Of a stretch of DNA of 64,000 bases, positions 37,335 through 48,870 are shown piece after piece. Numbering within the stretch: position 1 is the first letter of the stretch; the number at the start of each line of letters is the position of its first letter. The notes under the pieces were generated by a model, which saw nothing but the letters and a program-made list of their open reading frames with translations, did no database searches and was not told where the DNA came from. Both the position numbers and the translations under genes were made by a program. The DNA lies in contig NZ_CP019509.1 of NCBI RefSeq assembly GCF_002002905.1, positions 2,475,001 to 2,539,000 on the forward strand. Reading direction: 5' to 3'. Source of the stretch: Aquaspirillum sp. LM1 (GTDB taxonomy: Bacteria; Pseudomonadota; Gammaproteobacteria; Burkholderiales; Aquaspirillaceae).

Positions 37335-38840
37335 TCAGCCAAGCACGCGCAGCGTGGCCATCATGCCCTGGTCTTCATGTTCCAGAATATGGCAGTGGAA
37401 CAGCCGGTCGCCGGCCAGCTGCTGAACAAAACGCAGCGCCAGCGACTCACCAGGGCGCAGATTGACCACATCGTGCCAGCCCAGCCAGGGTTCAGGCCGG
37501 CGGCGCTGTCCGGCGGCTTGCCGCCAGCGGATCTGGAACGCCGCACCGTGCAGATGGAAGGGATGGTCCATGTCCGAGCGGTTATGCACGGTCCATTCTT
37601 CCACCTGCCCCACCCGGCCAGTGAAATCGGCGCGGTCCATGTCGTCGTAGCTGCGCTGGTTGATCAAAAACGCCATCTGGTGCTTGCCGCCGTCCATGCG
37701 CATGGTTTCACTCAGCACCACCTCACGGCGAATGGACGGCGTGGACAGGGGCGTGATGTCCGCCAGACGGGCGGGCAGGCGCGGGCGTTGTCCTGCGGCC
37801 TGCGGGCGATACTGTACGGTCAGCAGCGCTTCCGGCTGGCTTTGTTCGGCGCTGACCATCTTGCCTCGGGCATACGGCAGCGACTGCAACACCACCCGGC
37901 TGCCAGGGGCGGCATCCAGCGCCACCAGCACATCGGCGCGCTGGCCGGGCACCAGTTGCAGGATACGAACGGGCGGCAGCGCGGTGGCCAGATAGCCACC
38001 GTCCGTGCCAATCTGCACCCAGGCATGGCCGGGCAGGCTCAGCGTCAGATAACGGGCGGCGCAGGCATTGATCAGACGCAAACGCAGCCATTGCCCAGCC
38101 TGGACACTGAGCACCGGCTGATACTGGCCATTGACCAGCAGCAGGTCGCCTTCGCGGCCATCCATCCAGTCGGCATCGCTGTGCGGGGCAATCTGGCCGT
38201 CAGCCAGCAGGCGCTGGTCGGTGACCATCAACACCTGTTCATCGATGCCGTCCACCGGCAGCGGCTCGTCGTGGCGGCGCACCCGAATCGGCCCGGCCAG
38301 GCCCATGGCCACCTGGGCAGCGGTGCGGCCATGCGGGTGCGGGTGGTACCAGAACAGCCCGGCACGATCCGGCACGGTAAACTGGTAGCGCCGCTGGCTG
38401 CCCGCCATCACGGCATCACGCGGGTGGCCATCTTCGCTGGCCGGTACTTCCAGGCCGTGCCAGTGCACATTGCTGGCTTCTGGCAGCGCATTGGCAAAGT
38501 CGATCTGCACCGGCTGGCCAGCCTGCCAGTCAAACAGCGGCCCCAGCGCGGGCTGGTTATAGCCCCAGCTGGGGCTGCGCAGGCCATTGCCCCAGTCGAG
38601 TACGCCGGGTGCGGCGCGCAGGCTGGCCTGGGTGCCCAGGGTGGGCCAGACCGCCAGCGGCGCGCCAGCGGGCGGGCGCGGCGAAGCCCCTGCGGCTGGC
38701 GCGGTGGGCATGGTGTGGCCCATGGCGGCATGGTCAGGCGGCGCGCTGGCACCATGGGCGCTGTGGTCGGTTTGTGCGCGGGACAATAAAGGAAACAACG
38801 GGGCCGCCAGGCAGGCGGCAAGCAGGGTGCGACGATGCAT
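37335..38840 (-). CDS. Multicopper oxidase (CopA/CueO-type)
   Basis: This 501-aa exported multicopper oxidase probably oxidises Cu(I) or other substrates in the periplasm. The N-terminus has a twin-arginine-like signal (MHRRTLLAACLAAPLF). A His/Met-rich segment follows (HSAHGASAPPDHAAMGHTM), as in copper-handling oxidases. All copper motifs are present: HWHGLEVP, WYHPHPHGRTA, HPFHLHG and HCHILEHEDQGMM. AGGAG lies about 7 nt before the ATG. Downstream of rlmB and the DUF2946-like gene on the same strand and close to the RND efflux genes, it fits a copper-resistance role. Confidence 0.92.
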   Translation of the reverse strand: MHRRTLLAACLAAPLFPLLSRAQTDHSAHGASAPPDHAAMGHTMPTAPAAGASPRPPAGAPLAVWPTLGTQASLRAAPGVLDWGNGLRSPSWGYNQPALGPLFDWQAGQPVQIDFANALPEASNVHWHGLEVPASEDGHPRDAVMAGSQRRYQFTVPDRAGLFWYHPHPHGRTAAQVAMGLAGPIRVRRHDEPLPVDGIDEQVLMVTDQRLLADGQIAPHSDADWMDGREGDLLLVNGQYQPVLSVQAGQWLRLRLINACAARYLTLSLPGHAWVQIGTDGGYLATALPPVRILQLVPGQRADVLVALDAAPGSRVVLQSLPYARGKMVSAEQSQPEALLTVQYRPQAAGQRPRLPARLADITPLSTPSIRREVVLSETMRMDGGKHQMAFLINQRSYDDMDRADFTGRVGQVEEWTVHNRSDMDHPFHLHGAAFQIRWRQAAGQRRRPEPWLGWHDVVNLRPGESLALRFVQQLAGDRLFHCHILEHEDQGMMATLRVLG

Positions 38841-38950
38841 CAGTAAACTCCTGAGCGCCGCTGGCGCACGGCCTGACGCGCATTTCCCAATGCCGCTGCC
38901 GGGATTGGGACAGCGAAGAACGCGGGGCGCAGGCGGGCAACACAGCGGGC

Positions 38951-38981
38951 CATGGTACGGGGACCATGCCAGGCAGGCATG
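38951..38981. repeat. Overlapping, mutually exclusive small hairpins before the multicopper oxidase
   Basis: CATGGT (38951-38956) pairs with ACCATG (38963-38968), while CATGCC (38965-38970) pairs with GGCATG (38976-38981). The two stems share bases and cannot form together. They lie between the DUF2946-like gene and the oxidase; a regulatory switch is conceivable but unsupported. Confidence 0.35.
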
Positions 38982-38996
38982 GCGTGACGATGACCA

Positions 38997-39383
38997 TCAG
39001 CCGGTCAGGGAGCTACTGAAGCGCGGGGGTTTGCCCAGCGGCGGCTCGCTACGCGAGCGAAATGCCAGGCGGCGAGGCACGGGCGGATGGCTCAAGGTCA
39101 GCACCAGCATCGGCAGCGTGCTGAGTGCTTCCGGCAGCAGCCAGAGCTGGCAGCACGGGGCCGACAGGCTGGCATGCCCGGAAATCGGCTTGGGCGTATG
39201 GGTGCTGCTGGCGCTGGCACCTTGGGCCATTGGGTGACAATCGGGCATGCCGGCGGCGGCGCGATCGGCTTGCCCTCCTGATATCAGGCAGACCCATAAC
39301 GCCAGCAGCACCAGGCCCAGCCCCCAGCCATCGGGCTGACGGGCCAGCCAGGCACACCGCGCAAAGCGCCGCCTGGCGGTCAT
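38997..39383 (-). CDS. DUF2946-like small protein, copper-locus associated
   Basis: The 128-aa protein has one hydrophobic segment near the N-terminus (WGLGLVLLALWVCLISGG), a short MPDCHPMA motif and a later PCC motif. That arrangement of Cys, His and Met is typical of the DUF2946 group often found beside copper-resistance genes. It starts 3 bp after the rlmB stop and may be translated from an rlmB read-through transcript. Function is unknown; a copper-binding or regulatory role is inferred from context. Confidence 0.7.
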   Translation of the reverse strand: MTARRRFARCAWLARQPDGWGLGLVLLALWVCLISGGQADRAAAGMPDCHPMAQGASASSTHTPKPISGHASLSAPCCQLWLLPEALSTLPMLVLTLSHPPVPRRLAFRSRSEPPLGKPPRFSSSLTG

Positions 39384-39386
39384 GGC

Positions 39387-40133
39387 TCAGCCCGCCGCCA
39401 CCTGGCGCTGGCGGCGCGATTCGGCCAGCACCATGCCAGACGCCACCGACACATTCAGGCTTTCCACTGTGCCAAACATCGGGATATTCACCAGCACATC
39501 GCACAGTTCGCGGGTCAGCCGGCGCATGCCCTCGCCTTCCGAGCCCATCACCCAGGCCAGCGGCCCGGCGGCATCGCAGTGGAACAGGTCGGTGGTGGCG
39601 TCCATGGCGGTGCCGGCAATCCACACGCCGGCGTCTTTCAGGTCGCGCAGGGTGCGCGCCAGGTTGGTGACGGTGACATAGGGCACCACTTCTGCCGCGC
39701 CGCAGGCCACCTTGCTCACCGTGGCGTTCAGCCCGGCGGAGCGGTCTTTCGGGGCAATCACCGCGTGTGCGCCCATGGCGTCGGCCACGCGCAGGCAGGC
39801 CCCCAGATTGTGCGGGTCGGTTACGCCGTCCAGCACCAGCAGCAGCGGCGCTTCGGTCAGGTTGTCCAGCACGTCGTCGAGGGTGACGTAACTTTTGTTG
39901 GTGTCGATCAGCGCGGCAATGCCCTGGTGGCGGGCGTGGCCGCTCATGCCGTCCAGCCGGGCGCTGTCTACCGACAGAATGCGGATGCCTTCGCTTTCGG
40001 CTTTCAGGATGGCGTCGCGCATGCGCGCATCGTGGCGGCCAGTGGCGACGTACAGCTCAAGCAGGCTTTTCGGGTTTTGAAATAGGCGGGCGTTAACGGC
40101 ATGGAAGCCGTAAATCAGTTTTTTATTGGACAC
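39387..40133 (-). CDS. rlmB: 23S rRNA (guanosine-2'-O)-methyltransferase RlmB
   Basis: RlmB (SpoU/TrmH class) methylates the 2'-O of G2251 in 23S rRNA. The 248-aa protein starts with the substrate-binding domain ([13 protein letters not shown]) and has the knotted SPOUT motifs: [29 protein letters not shown], the [12 protein letters not shown] segment, [13 protein letters not shown], and [20 protein letters not shown] at the C-terminus. The usual neighbour rnr is absent. It is embedded between metal-handling genes on the same strand. Confidence 0.94.
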   Translation of the reverse strand: MSNKKLIYGFHAVNARLFQNPKSLLELYVATGRHDARMRDAILKAESEGIRILSVDSARLDGMSGHARHQGIAALIDTNKSYVTLDDVLDNLTEAPLLLVLDGVTDPHNLGACLRVADAMGAHAVIAPKDRSAGLNATVSKVACGAAEVVPYVTVTNLARTLRDLKDAGVWIAGTAMDATTDLFHCDAAGPLAWVMGSEGEGMRRLTRELCDVLVNIPMFGTVESLNVSVASGMVLAESRRQRQVAAG

Positions 40134-40269
40134 GGCCAGACTTTCGACATTTGCAAATTGACCGCTATTTTAAGCCAGCCAAGGCATGGCGCACGGGGGA
40201 GCGCAGGAATATTTTGTGGACGCACGCCCGCGCCCGGCCTGGCCAAGCTGAGCCCGCCCCGCGCCACGC

Positions 40270-40638
40270 TCAAGGCAGGCTCAGCCGCACCTGATCCAGC
40301 GGCAGGCCGGGCTGGGTGACGCGCACCAGTGCCTTGGCACCGGGCAGCGGCTTGAGCGCGGCGGTGAGCTTATTGTCGCCAGCCGGCGTCAGCGCGGCGG
40401 TTTGCTTGCCTTGTGCGCCCAGCAGCACCACATCGCCGCTCACGCCCTGGCTGGCCAGCAGTTTGTCCGAGTGCGAGCGCAGATACACCGCCAGGCCTGC
40501 CGGATCGGCAGCCAGCTCAATGCGCAGGCCGGATGGCGCTTCTGCCATCACCCCGCCATGCATGGGTTTGAGCACGCCGTCCGCCCAGGCAGTGGCGGTG
40601 ACGGATAACAGGGACAACACAATCAGACTGGATTTCAT
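40270..40638 (-). CDS. Small periplasmic protein of the heavy-metal RND operon
   Basis: This 122-aa protein has a Sec signal peptide (MKSSLIVLSLLSVTATAWA) and a beta-rich mature part starting DGVLKPMHGGVMAEAPSGL. The MHGG and similar KHGG motifs recur in small proteins encoded with HME-RND pumps. It starts 29 bp after the pump gene and has GAGG upstream, so it is the last gene of that operon. A metal-binding or chaperone role like that of CusF is inferred, but the sequence is not recognisably CusF. Confidence 0.72.
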   Translation of the reverse strand: MKSSLIVLSLLSVTATAWADGVLKPMHGGVMAEAPSGLRIELAADPAGLAVYLRSHSDKLLASQGVSGDVVLLGAQGKQTAALTPAGDNKLTAALKPLPGAKALVRVTQPGLPLDQVRLSLP

Positions 40639-40667
40639 GGCAAAGGCCTCAGTAAGGGGTGAATCGA

Positions 40668-43772
<3,105 letters not shown>

Positions 43773-43785
43773 GTCGGCGCGTCCT

Positions 43786-44937
43786 TTAGCGAATCTGGTT
43801 CAGCAGTGCGGCACCGGCGCTCACCACCCGGCGGCCAGCCGGCAGGTCGCGCACCAGCACGTCCTGGCCGTTCAGCGGCTCCAGCTGCACCGGCCAGGGG
43901 CGGAACCACTCGGCACTGTCGTGCAGCCACACCACCGGCTGGTTGGCGCTGTTGCGCTGCACGCTGGCCGCTGGCAGCGCCACACCAGACACTGGCGCGC
44001 CGCTTTCCACCCGCAGTTTCACCGACTGGCCCAGTGCCAGGGGCAGCGCATTGCGCCCCTGTGGGGCGAACAACACTGGCAGCGCGCCATCACGAAATGC
44101 GCCGGCGCGGCTCACCGCCTGCCAGGGCACCGCGCTGCCGGCCAGGCTGGCACGGCCCAGGCGCTGGGCCATGGCCGGATCGTGCACCAGCGCTTCCACC
44201 CGCAGCTTTTGTGGGTCCACCACTTCAAACAGCAACGCGCCGGCTTCCACTTGCTGGCCGTTGACGGCATTGGCCTGGCTGAGCACGCCGCTGGCCGGCG
44301 CACGCAAGGCTTGCCGCCCGCCGGCGCGGGCCAGGGCCGCTGCGCGCTGGTGCAGGCCTTCCGCCTCGGCGCGCTGGGCGTCGATTTCGCGTGCGGCCAC
44401 AGTGTCGCGCAGGCTTTCCAGCCGCGCCAGCTGCCGCGCCGCCTGCGCGGCTTTTACCCGCAATTCGGCCAGCTCCGCCTGAGCGCTGGCGCGCTCGCCA
44501 GCACTCAGGCTGGGGCGCAGATAGGCCAGCAGCTGGCCCTGGCGCACAGCCTGGCCGGCGCTGGGCAGGCCATCCGGCCCGGCCTCCACCGCGCCGGCCA
44601 GGCTAGCCTGCACCCGACCCCCGGCGTTTGGATCCATCACCACATGGCCGTTCAGCTCCACGCTGGGGCGGTGTTCGCCGACCACGCCCAACTGGGTGCG
44701 GATGTCCAGCCGGCGCTGGCTGGCCTTGTCCAGCCACACCCGGCCGTCTGGCACGCGCTGGGGGCGCTGGGGGCGCTGGCCCAGTTGCGCGGCGGCTGGG
44801 TTGGCGGGGACGGTGGGCACAACCGCCGGCGCAGACGCGTCGTGGTCGTGAACTTCGTCGCCGTGGGCGTGCGCCCATGGCGCAGCCAGGCAGGTGGCCA
44901 GCATCAGGGCGGCGTGCAGCGGGGTTGGGCGGCTCAT
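43786..44937 (-). CDS. Efflux RND periplasmic adaptor (CusB/CzcB-like)
   Basis: The 383-aa membrane-fusion protein links the pump to the outer-membrane channel. It has a signal peptide (ending AHA), a His/Asp-rich segment (HGDEVHDHDAS) likely to bind metal, a lipoyl-like half (GGRVQASLAGAVEAGP), a helical hairpin (RASAQAELAELRVKAAQAARQLARL, about residues 165-200) and beta-barrel segments (PASGVLSQANAVNGQQVEAGALLFEVVD). Its ATG overlaps the upstream gene's stop by 4 bp. Confidence 0.9.
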   Translation of the reverse strand: MSRPTPLHAALMLATCLAAPWAHAHGDEVHDHDASAPAVVPTVPANPAAAQLGQRPQRPQRVPDGRVWLDKASQRRLDIRTQLGVVGEHRPSVELNGHVVMDPNAGGRVQASLAGAVEAGPDGLPSAGQAVRQGQLLAYLRPSLSAGERASAQAELAELRVKAAQAARQLARLESLRDTVAAREIDAQRAEAEGLHQRAAALARAGGRQALRAPASGVLSQANAVNGQQVEAGALLFEVVDPQKLRVEALVHDPAMAQRLGRASLAGSAVPWQAVSRAGAFRDGALPVLFAPQGRNALPLALGQSVKLRVESGAPVSGVALPAASVQRNSANQPVVWLHDSAEWFRPWPVQLEPLNGQDVLVRDLPAGRRVVSAGAALLNQIR

Positions 44938-45470
44938 GGCGAAATCCTTGAAGGGGTGGATTGGCGCCGGCGACGCCAGGCCCAGCCGGCGGCCAGCGCC
45001 AGCCCGAGCGCTGCGGCCACCACGCCAGCGGCTGGGGCTGGCGCTACGGCGCTGGCAGTTGGCGTAGCGGCGGCGGGCAGGCTCAGCGTGATGGCAAGCA
45101 AATCGGCGCGCTCGCCGGCTTCAATGGTGAAACTCAGCGGATGGGGGCCGGGCTGGCGCAGCCAGGGGGCCTTGAGCAGGTATTCGCCAGGCGCGTGTTC
45201 GCGGGCCTGGGCTTGCCAGCCAGAGCCGCGCTCGACCTCAATGCGCGCGCCGCTGACTGGTGCATTGCTGGCAAAATCGTCCAGATACAGGCGCAGTTGT
45301 TCGCCTTCGGCGATGATCAGCAGCTCGAACACTTCGCTGTGGGCATCCGCGCGCGGTGCCACGGCTTGGCCAAGCGCAGGCGGGGCGGCGTCATGCACTT
45401 CGTCACCGTGCGCCCCGGCTGCGCTGGCCAGCAGCCAGGCGGCTAAAAAAAACAGCGTGCGCCAGATCAT
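44934..45470 (-). CDS. Exported protein with C-terminal membrane anchor in the RND operon
   Basis: This 178-aa protein has a signal peptide (MIWRTLFFLAAWLLASAAGA), then HGDEVHDAAPP, the same HGDEVHD motif that begins the adjacent adaptor. A beta-sandwich-like middle follows (EQLRLYLDDFASNAPVSGARIEVE), then an Ala-rich linker and a single C-terminal membrane helix (about 145-168) ending in Arg/Lys. It overlaps both neighbours by 4 bp, so it is translationally coupled into the operon. I do not recognise a named family; a periplasmic metal-handling role is inferred. Confidence 0.75.
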   Translation of the reverse strand: MIWRTLFFLAAWLLASAAGAHGDEVHDAAPPALGQAVAPRADAHSEVFELLIIAEGEQLRLYLDDFASNAPVSGARIEVERGSGWQAQAREHAPGEYLLKAPWLRQPGPHPLSFTIEAGERADLLAITLSLPAAATPTASAVAPAPAAGVVAAALGLALAAGWAWRRRRQSTPSRISP

Positions 45471-46660
45471 GGCAGGGCTCCAATGGCTTGCAGATAACGG
45501 GAGTGCGCGCGCCCGGCTTCCAGTTGGGCGCGCTCGGCTTGGGTGCGGGCATCATGCAGTTCGCTTTGCGCTCGCAGTTGGTCGGGCGCACCCAGTTGGC
45601 CGGCGTGCACGGCGCGCTGAATCCAGCCCAGCCGCTGTTCGGCCAGTTGCCAGGCTTCGGCCTGGACGCGCGCCTGTTGCAGGCCCAGTTCACGCGCCAG
45701 GCGCGCAGTGTCGATATCCTGGGCCAGTTGCTCGCGGCCAGCGTACAGCTCGGCCAGTGCCTCACTGAGTTCAACATTGGCCTGCGCCAGGCGCGGGCCA
45801 TTGCGCGCCTGACCGCCAAACGGGATTTTTAGCGCGAGTTTGACCAGGTTTTGATAAGGCTCGCTGCGTGCGCCGCGTTCGCGGGTGAGGGTGAGCGCCA
45901 GCTCGGGGGCGTCGCGGCTGTCGCCGTTAACGTGCGCCAGCCGGGCCTGGGCGGCGGCAACGCGCGCATCCAGGCTGGCCAGCAGCGGATGGGCGTCGGG
46001 CAGGAGGGTGGGATGTGCGGGCTCGGTGTGCTGCGGCAGCGTGGCACCGCGTGCGGCGGCAGTAAACTGGTTGGCGGCGCGGCGCGCCTGCGCCTGGGCG
46101 CGCAGCCAGTCGGCTTGGGCCTGGGCACGGGTGCCAGCGGCCTGGTGATGCACCAGCGGCGCGTCCTGGCCGGCTTTCACCCGCCGGGCTGCGTCGGTTT
46201 CCAGCGCACTGAGCATGTGCAGCCGCTGCTGGGCGGCGGCAGCCTCCAGCTCGGCCAGCCGCGCCTCCCACCAGGCTTCGCGCAGCACGCCCGCCAGTTG
46301 CCAGCGCGCCAGCGCGCGGGCGTGCTGCTCGGCGTCTTGTTCGCGCTCGGCCAGGCGGCGGCTCAATTCACGCTGGCCCCACAGCCACAAGGGCGCGCTC
46401 AGCTCGAGTTCCCACTCGCGCAGGCCGGCATCGCGGTCCAGGCGGTCGCTGCGTTGCGAGACAGTCAGCGCTGGCGGGCCGGGCAGCCAGGCCGTGCTGG
46501 CCTCCAGCTGGCTTTGCCGCAGTTGCTGGCGTGCCTCGCTGACCGGCTGGCGCGCCGCCCAAGCGTGGGCAAATGCCTCGGCCAGGCTGGCGGCCTGTAC
46601 CGGCACGGCCAGCCCCAGCCCGATGGTCAGGGCCAGCGTCAGGAAAAAAGACGGTTGCAT
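45467..46660 (-). CDS. TolC-family outer membrane channel (CusC/CzcC-like)
   Basis: This about 397-aa protein is the outer-membrane channel of the efflux complex. It begins with a signal peptide (MQPSFFLTLALTIGLGLAVPVQA) and has the long alpha-helical repeats of the family (SEARQQLRQSQLEASTAW and LARELGLQQARVQAEAWQLAE). ATG 46660 follows GAGCGGGG; the open frame extends to 46771 without a signal. It is the first gene of the operon, divergent from the response regulator, with a CusR-like box in between. Confidence 0.9.
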   Translation of the reverse strand: MQPSFFLTLALTIGLGLAVPVQAASLAEAFAHAWAARQPVSEARQQLRQSQLEASTAWLPGPPALTVSQRSDRLDRDAGLREWELELSAPLWLWGQRELSRRLAEREQDAEQHARALARWQLAGVLREAWWEARLAELEAAAAQQRLHMLSALETDAARRVKAGQDAPLVHHQAAGTRAQAQADWLRAQAQARRAANQFTAAARGATLPQHTEPAHPTLLPDAHPLLASLDARVAAAQARLAHVNGDSRDAPELALTLTRERGARSEPYQNLVKLALKIPFGGQARNGPRLAQANVELSEALAELYAGREQLAQDIDTARLARELGLQQARVQAEAWQLAEQRLGWIQRAVHAGQLGAPDQLRAQSELHDARTQAERAQLEAGRAHSRYLQAIGALP

Positions 46661-46730
46661 GGATGCCCCGCTCAAAAATGGCTGAGCGTGCAGTATTGAT
46701 GGTGCTGGCCGTCGGCAAGCTGACGGCAAC

Positions 46731-46746
46731 ATGACATTTTTGTCAT
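46731..46746. promoter_or_regulatory. CusR/CopR-type operator between the efflux operon and its regulators
   Basis: ATGACA-TTTT-TGTCAT is a perfect inverted repeat. It matches the known CusR-type box (ATGACA-ANNT-TGTCAT) except for one A-to-T change in the spacer. It sits in the 142-bp gap between the divergent efflux and regulator genes, 57 bp before the response-regulator start, so it can serve both directions. Confidence 0.8.
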
Positions 46747-46802
46747 CTGCATCCGGGCCGCTGCGAGGCAAGGTATAACAATGAAGATCAAAAGGATTGG
46801 AT

Positions 46803-47480
46803 ATGCGGATATTGATTGTAGAAGACGAGGTTCGCGCAGCAGCGTACTTGCAAAAGGGTTTGCTTGAAGCCGGCTTTAATGTTGAGGTCGCACACGATGG
46901 TGCAGAAGGCGAGCATCTGGCGCTGACTCAGGACTTTGCCTTGCTGATTCTGGATGTGATGCTACCTGGGCGCAGTGGCTGGGATATTCTGGCCAGCGTG
47001 CGCCGGGCCAGCCAGACGCCGGTATTGTTTTTGACTGCGTGCGACCGCGTGGAAGACCGCGTGCGCGGGCTGGAAGCCGGTGCCGATGATTATCTGATCA
47101 AGCCATTTGCCTTTTCCGAACTGCTGGCGCGGGTGCGCACCCTGTTGCGCCGTCGCCCGCAGGCCGAGCCGGATGTATTGCGCGTGGCTGATCTGGCGCT
47201 GGATCTGGCCCGGCACAAGGCCTGGCGCGGCAGTGTGCGGGTGACGCTGACCGCCAAGGAAATGGCCTTGCTGGCCTTGTTCATGCGCCGGCGCGGCGAG
47301 GTGTTGTCGCGCACGCTGATTGCCGAGCAGGTGTGGGACATGCATTTTGACAGCGACACCAATGTGGTGGATGTGGCGGTGCGCCGGCTGCGCGCCAAGA
47401 TTGACGAGCCGTTTGAGCTCAAGCTGATTCACACCCTGCGCGGTGTCGGCTATGTGCTGGAGGCTGGGCGTGAGGGCTGA
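46803..47480 (+). CDS. cusR: OmpR-family response regulator, CusR/CopR type
   Basis: This 225-aa two-component regulator has a receiver domain with the acidic pocket (VEDE), phosphoacceptor Asp in [10 protein letters not shown] (about residue 51), a switch Thr in FLTACD, and Lys in [14 protein letters not shown] winged-helix DNA-binding domain follows ([22 protein letters not shown], then [16 protein letters not shown] and [12 protein letters not shown]). AAGGA lies upstream of ATG 46803. Similarity, the adjacent operator and the divergent efflux operon identify it as the metal (probably copper/silver) responder. Confidence 0.92.
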   Translation: MRILIVEDEVRAAAYLQKGLLEAGFNVEVAHDGAEGEHLALTQDFALLILDVMLPGRSGWDILASVRRASQTPVLFLTACDRVEDRVRGLEAGADDYLIKPFAFSELLARVRTLLRRRPQAEPDVLRVADLALDLARHKAWRGSVRVTLTAKEMALLALFMRRRGEVLSRTLIAEQVWDMHFDSDTNVVDVAVRRLRAKIDEPFELKLIHTLRGVGYVLEAGREG

Positions 47481-48870
47481 CTGGCGGCGCGCCTGGCGTG
47501 GGCTCACCCCACGTGTGGTGCTGGGCTTTGCCGCGCTGACGGCGGCGTTGATGCTGGCGTGCGGGGTGTATTTGTATCAGGCGCTGCAACTGGAGCTGGG
47601 CGCGCGCGACCGCGACGAGCAGCGCGGCAAAATTGTGTTGTTTCGCCAGGCGCTGGCTGGTGTGTCGGACGTGGACATGCTGCGGCGCAATCCGGACTGG
47701 CTGACGCATTTCATGGTGGGGCATGACGGCCTGGCATTGCGCGTGCTGGATGCGCGCGGGCAGGCGCTGGTAGACAGCCCCGCAGCCCTGCCGCGCGGCA
47801 TCTGGCTCACACTGGGCAAAGCGCCGGGCCTGGTACGCGGCCAGGATGCGCACGGCCATCCCTGGCAAGGGCTGGCGGCGCGTGCTGCGCTGGCCAATGG
47901 CGAGCCGGTGCAGCTGGAAATCTGGCGCGATGGCCACGATCAGGCGGCGCTGCTGGCGCAATACCGCAACCATTTGTGGTGGGCTGGTGCGCTGGCCACG
48001 CTGGTGGCGGCGGCGCTGGGCGCTACCCTGGTACGCCACAGCCTGCGCCCGCTGGCGGCACTCACCGCCGCCGCCATGGCCATCCGTCCGGACACACTGA
48101 ACCAGCGGCTGGACGCCAGCCTGGCCCCGGCTGAGCTGCTGGGGCTGGTGGGAGCTTTCAACGATGCGCTGGCGCGGCTGGACGGCGCATTTGCCCGCTT
48201 GTCCCACTATGCGGCGGATCTGGCGCATGAAATGCGCACGCCCTTGGGTATTTTGCTGGGGCAAACCCAGGTGGCGCTGTCGCGCGAGCGCAGCCTGGCG
48301 GAATATCAGCAAGTGCTGGCGGACAATGCCGAAGAGCTGGAGCGACTGACGCGCACGGTGAATGATTTGCTGTTTTTGGCCAAAACCGAACACAGCCAAG
48401 CCGCCTTGCCGTGCGAATCACTGGATGTGCGCCAGGAGGTGGACGAGGTGTGCGAGTTTTTTGCCCTGCTGGCGGAAGAGCGCGACATTCAGCTTCACGT
48501 CGCCGGCCAGCTGCATCTGCCGGTGGCGCGCGCCGCCTTGCGCCGGCTGCTGAACAATCTGCTCAGCAACGCCATCCGCTACAGCCCGCCGGGCAGTGTG
48601 GTGCGGGTAGAACTGGACGCCGGTTTGCCTGGCGTGGCGGTGAATAATTTACCCGCCAGCCCTCTGCCCGAGCCGCTGGGCGTGCTGTTTGAGCGCTTTT
48701 ACAGCCAGGGCGGCGGCGATGGCCACGGCCTGGGCTTGCCGATTGCCCGCGCCATCGCCCGCCAGCACGGCGGCGAGCTGCGCGCCCACCTGGGCGACGA
48801 CGGTCGGCTGACGCTGGCGGCGCAGCTGGCCCCCAGCGCCAGCCTGGCTCAGGCGCGCCGGTGTAGCTGA
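47470..48870 (+). CDS. cusS: Heavy-metal sensor histidine kinase, CusS type
   Basis: This 466-aa membrane kinase has membrane segments at about residues 14-38 and 168-190 around a periplasmic sensor of about 130 residues, then HAMP, the H-box [17 protein letters not shown] and an ATPase domain with [11 protein letters not shown], and [21 protein letters not shown] 47470 is chosen because GGAGG lies 7 nt upstream; it overlaps the response-regulator stop by 11 bp. In CusS-like kinases the periplasmic domain binds Cu(I)/Ag(I). The 3' end overlaps the convergent Aer-like gene by 22 bp. Confidence 0.9.
   Translation: MRADWRRAWRGLTPRVVLGFAALTAALMLACGVYLYQALQLELGARDRDEQRGKIVLFRQALAGVSDVDMLRRNPDWLTHFMVGHDGLALRVLDARGQALVDSPAALPRGIWLTLGKAPGLVRGQDAHGHPWQGLAARAALANGEPVQLEIWRDGHDQAALLAQYRNHLWWAGALATLVAAALGATLVRHSLRPLAALTAAAMAIRPDTLNQRLDASLAPAELLGLVGAFNDALARLDGAFARLSHYAADLAHEMRTPLGILLGQTQVALSRERSLAEYQQVLADNAEELERLTRTVNDLLFLAKTEHSQAALPCESLDVRQEVDEVCEFFALLAEERDIQLHVAGQLHLPVARAALRRLLNNLLSNAIRYSPPGSVVRVELDAGLPGVAVNNLPASPLPEPLGVLFERFYSQGGGDGHGLGLPIARAIARQHGGELRAHLGDDGRLTLAAQLAPSASLAQARRCS

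Noticed and set aside
38951-38981. Metal riboswitch before the multicopper oxidase
   Set aside because: Only two 6-bp overlapping stems are visible and they match no riboswitch pattern I know; kept as a repeat only.
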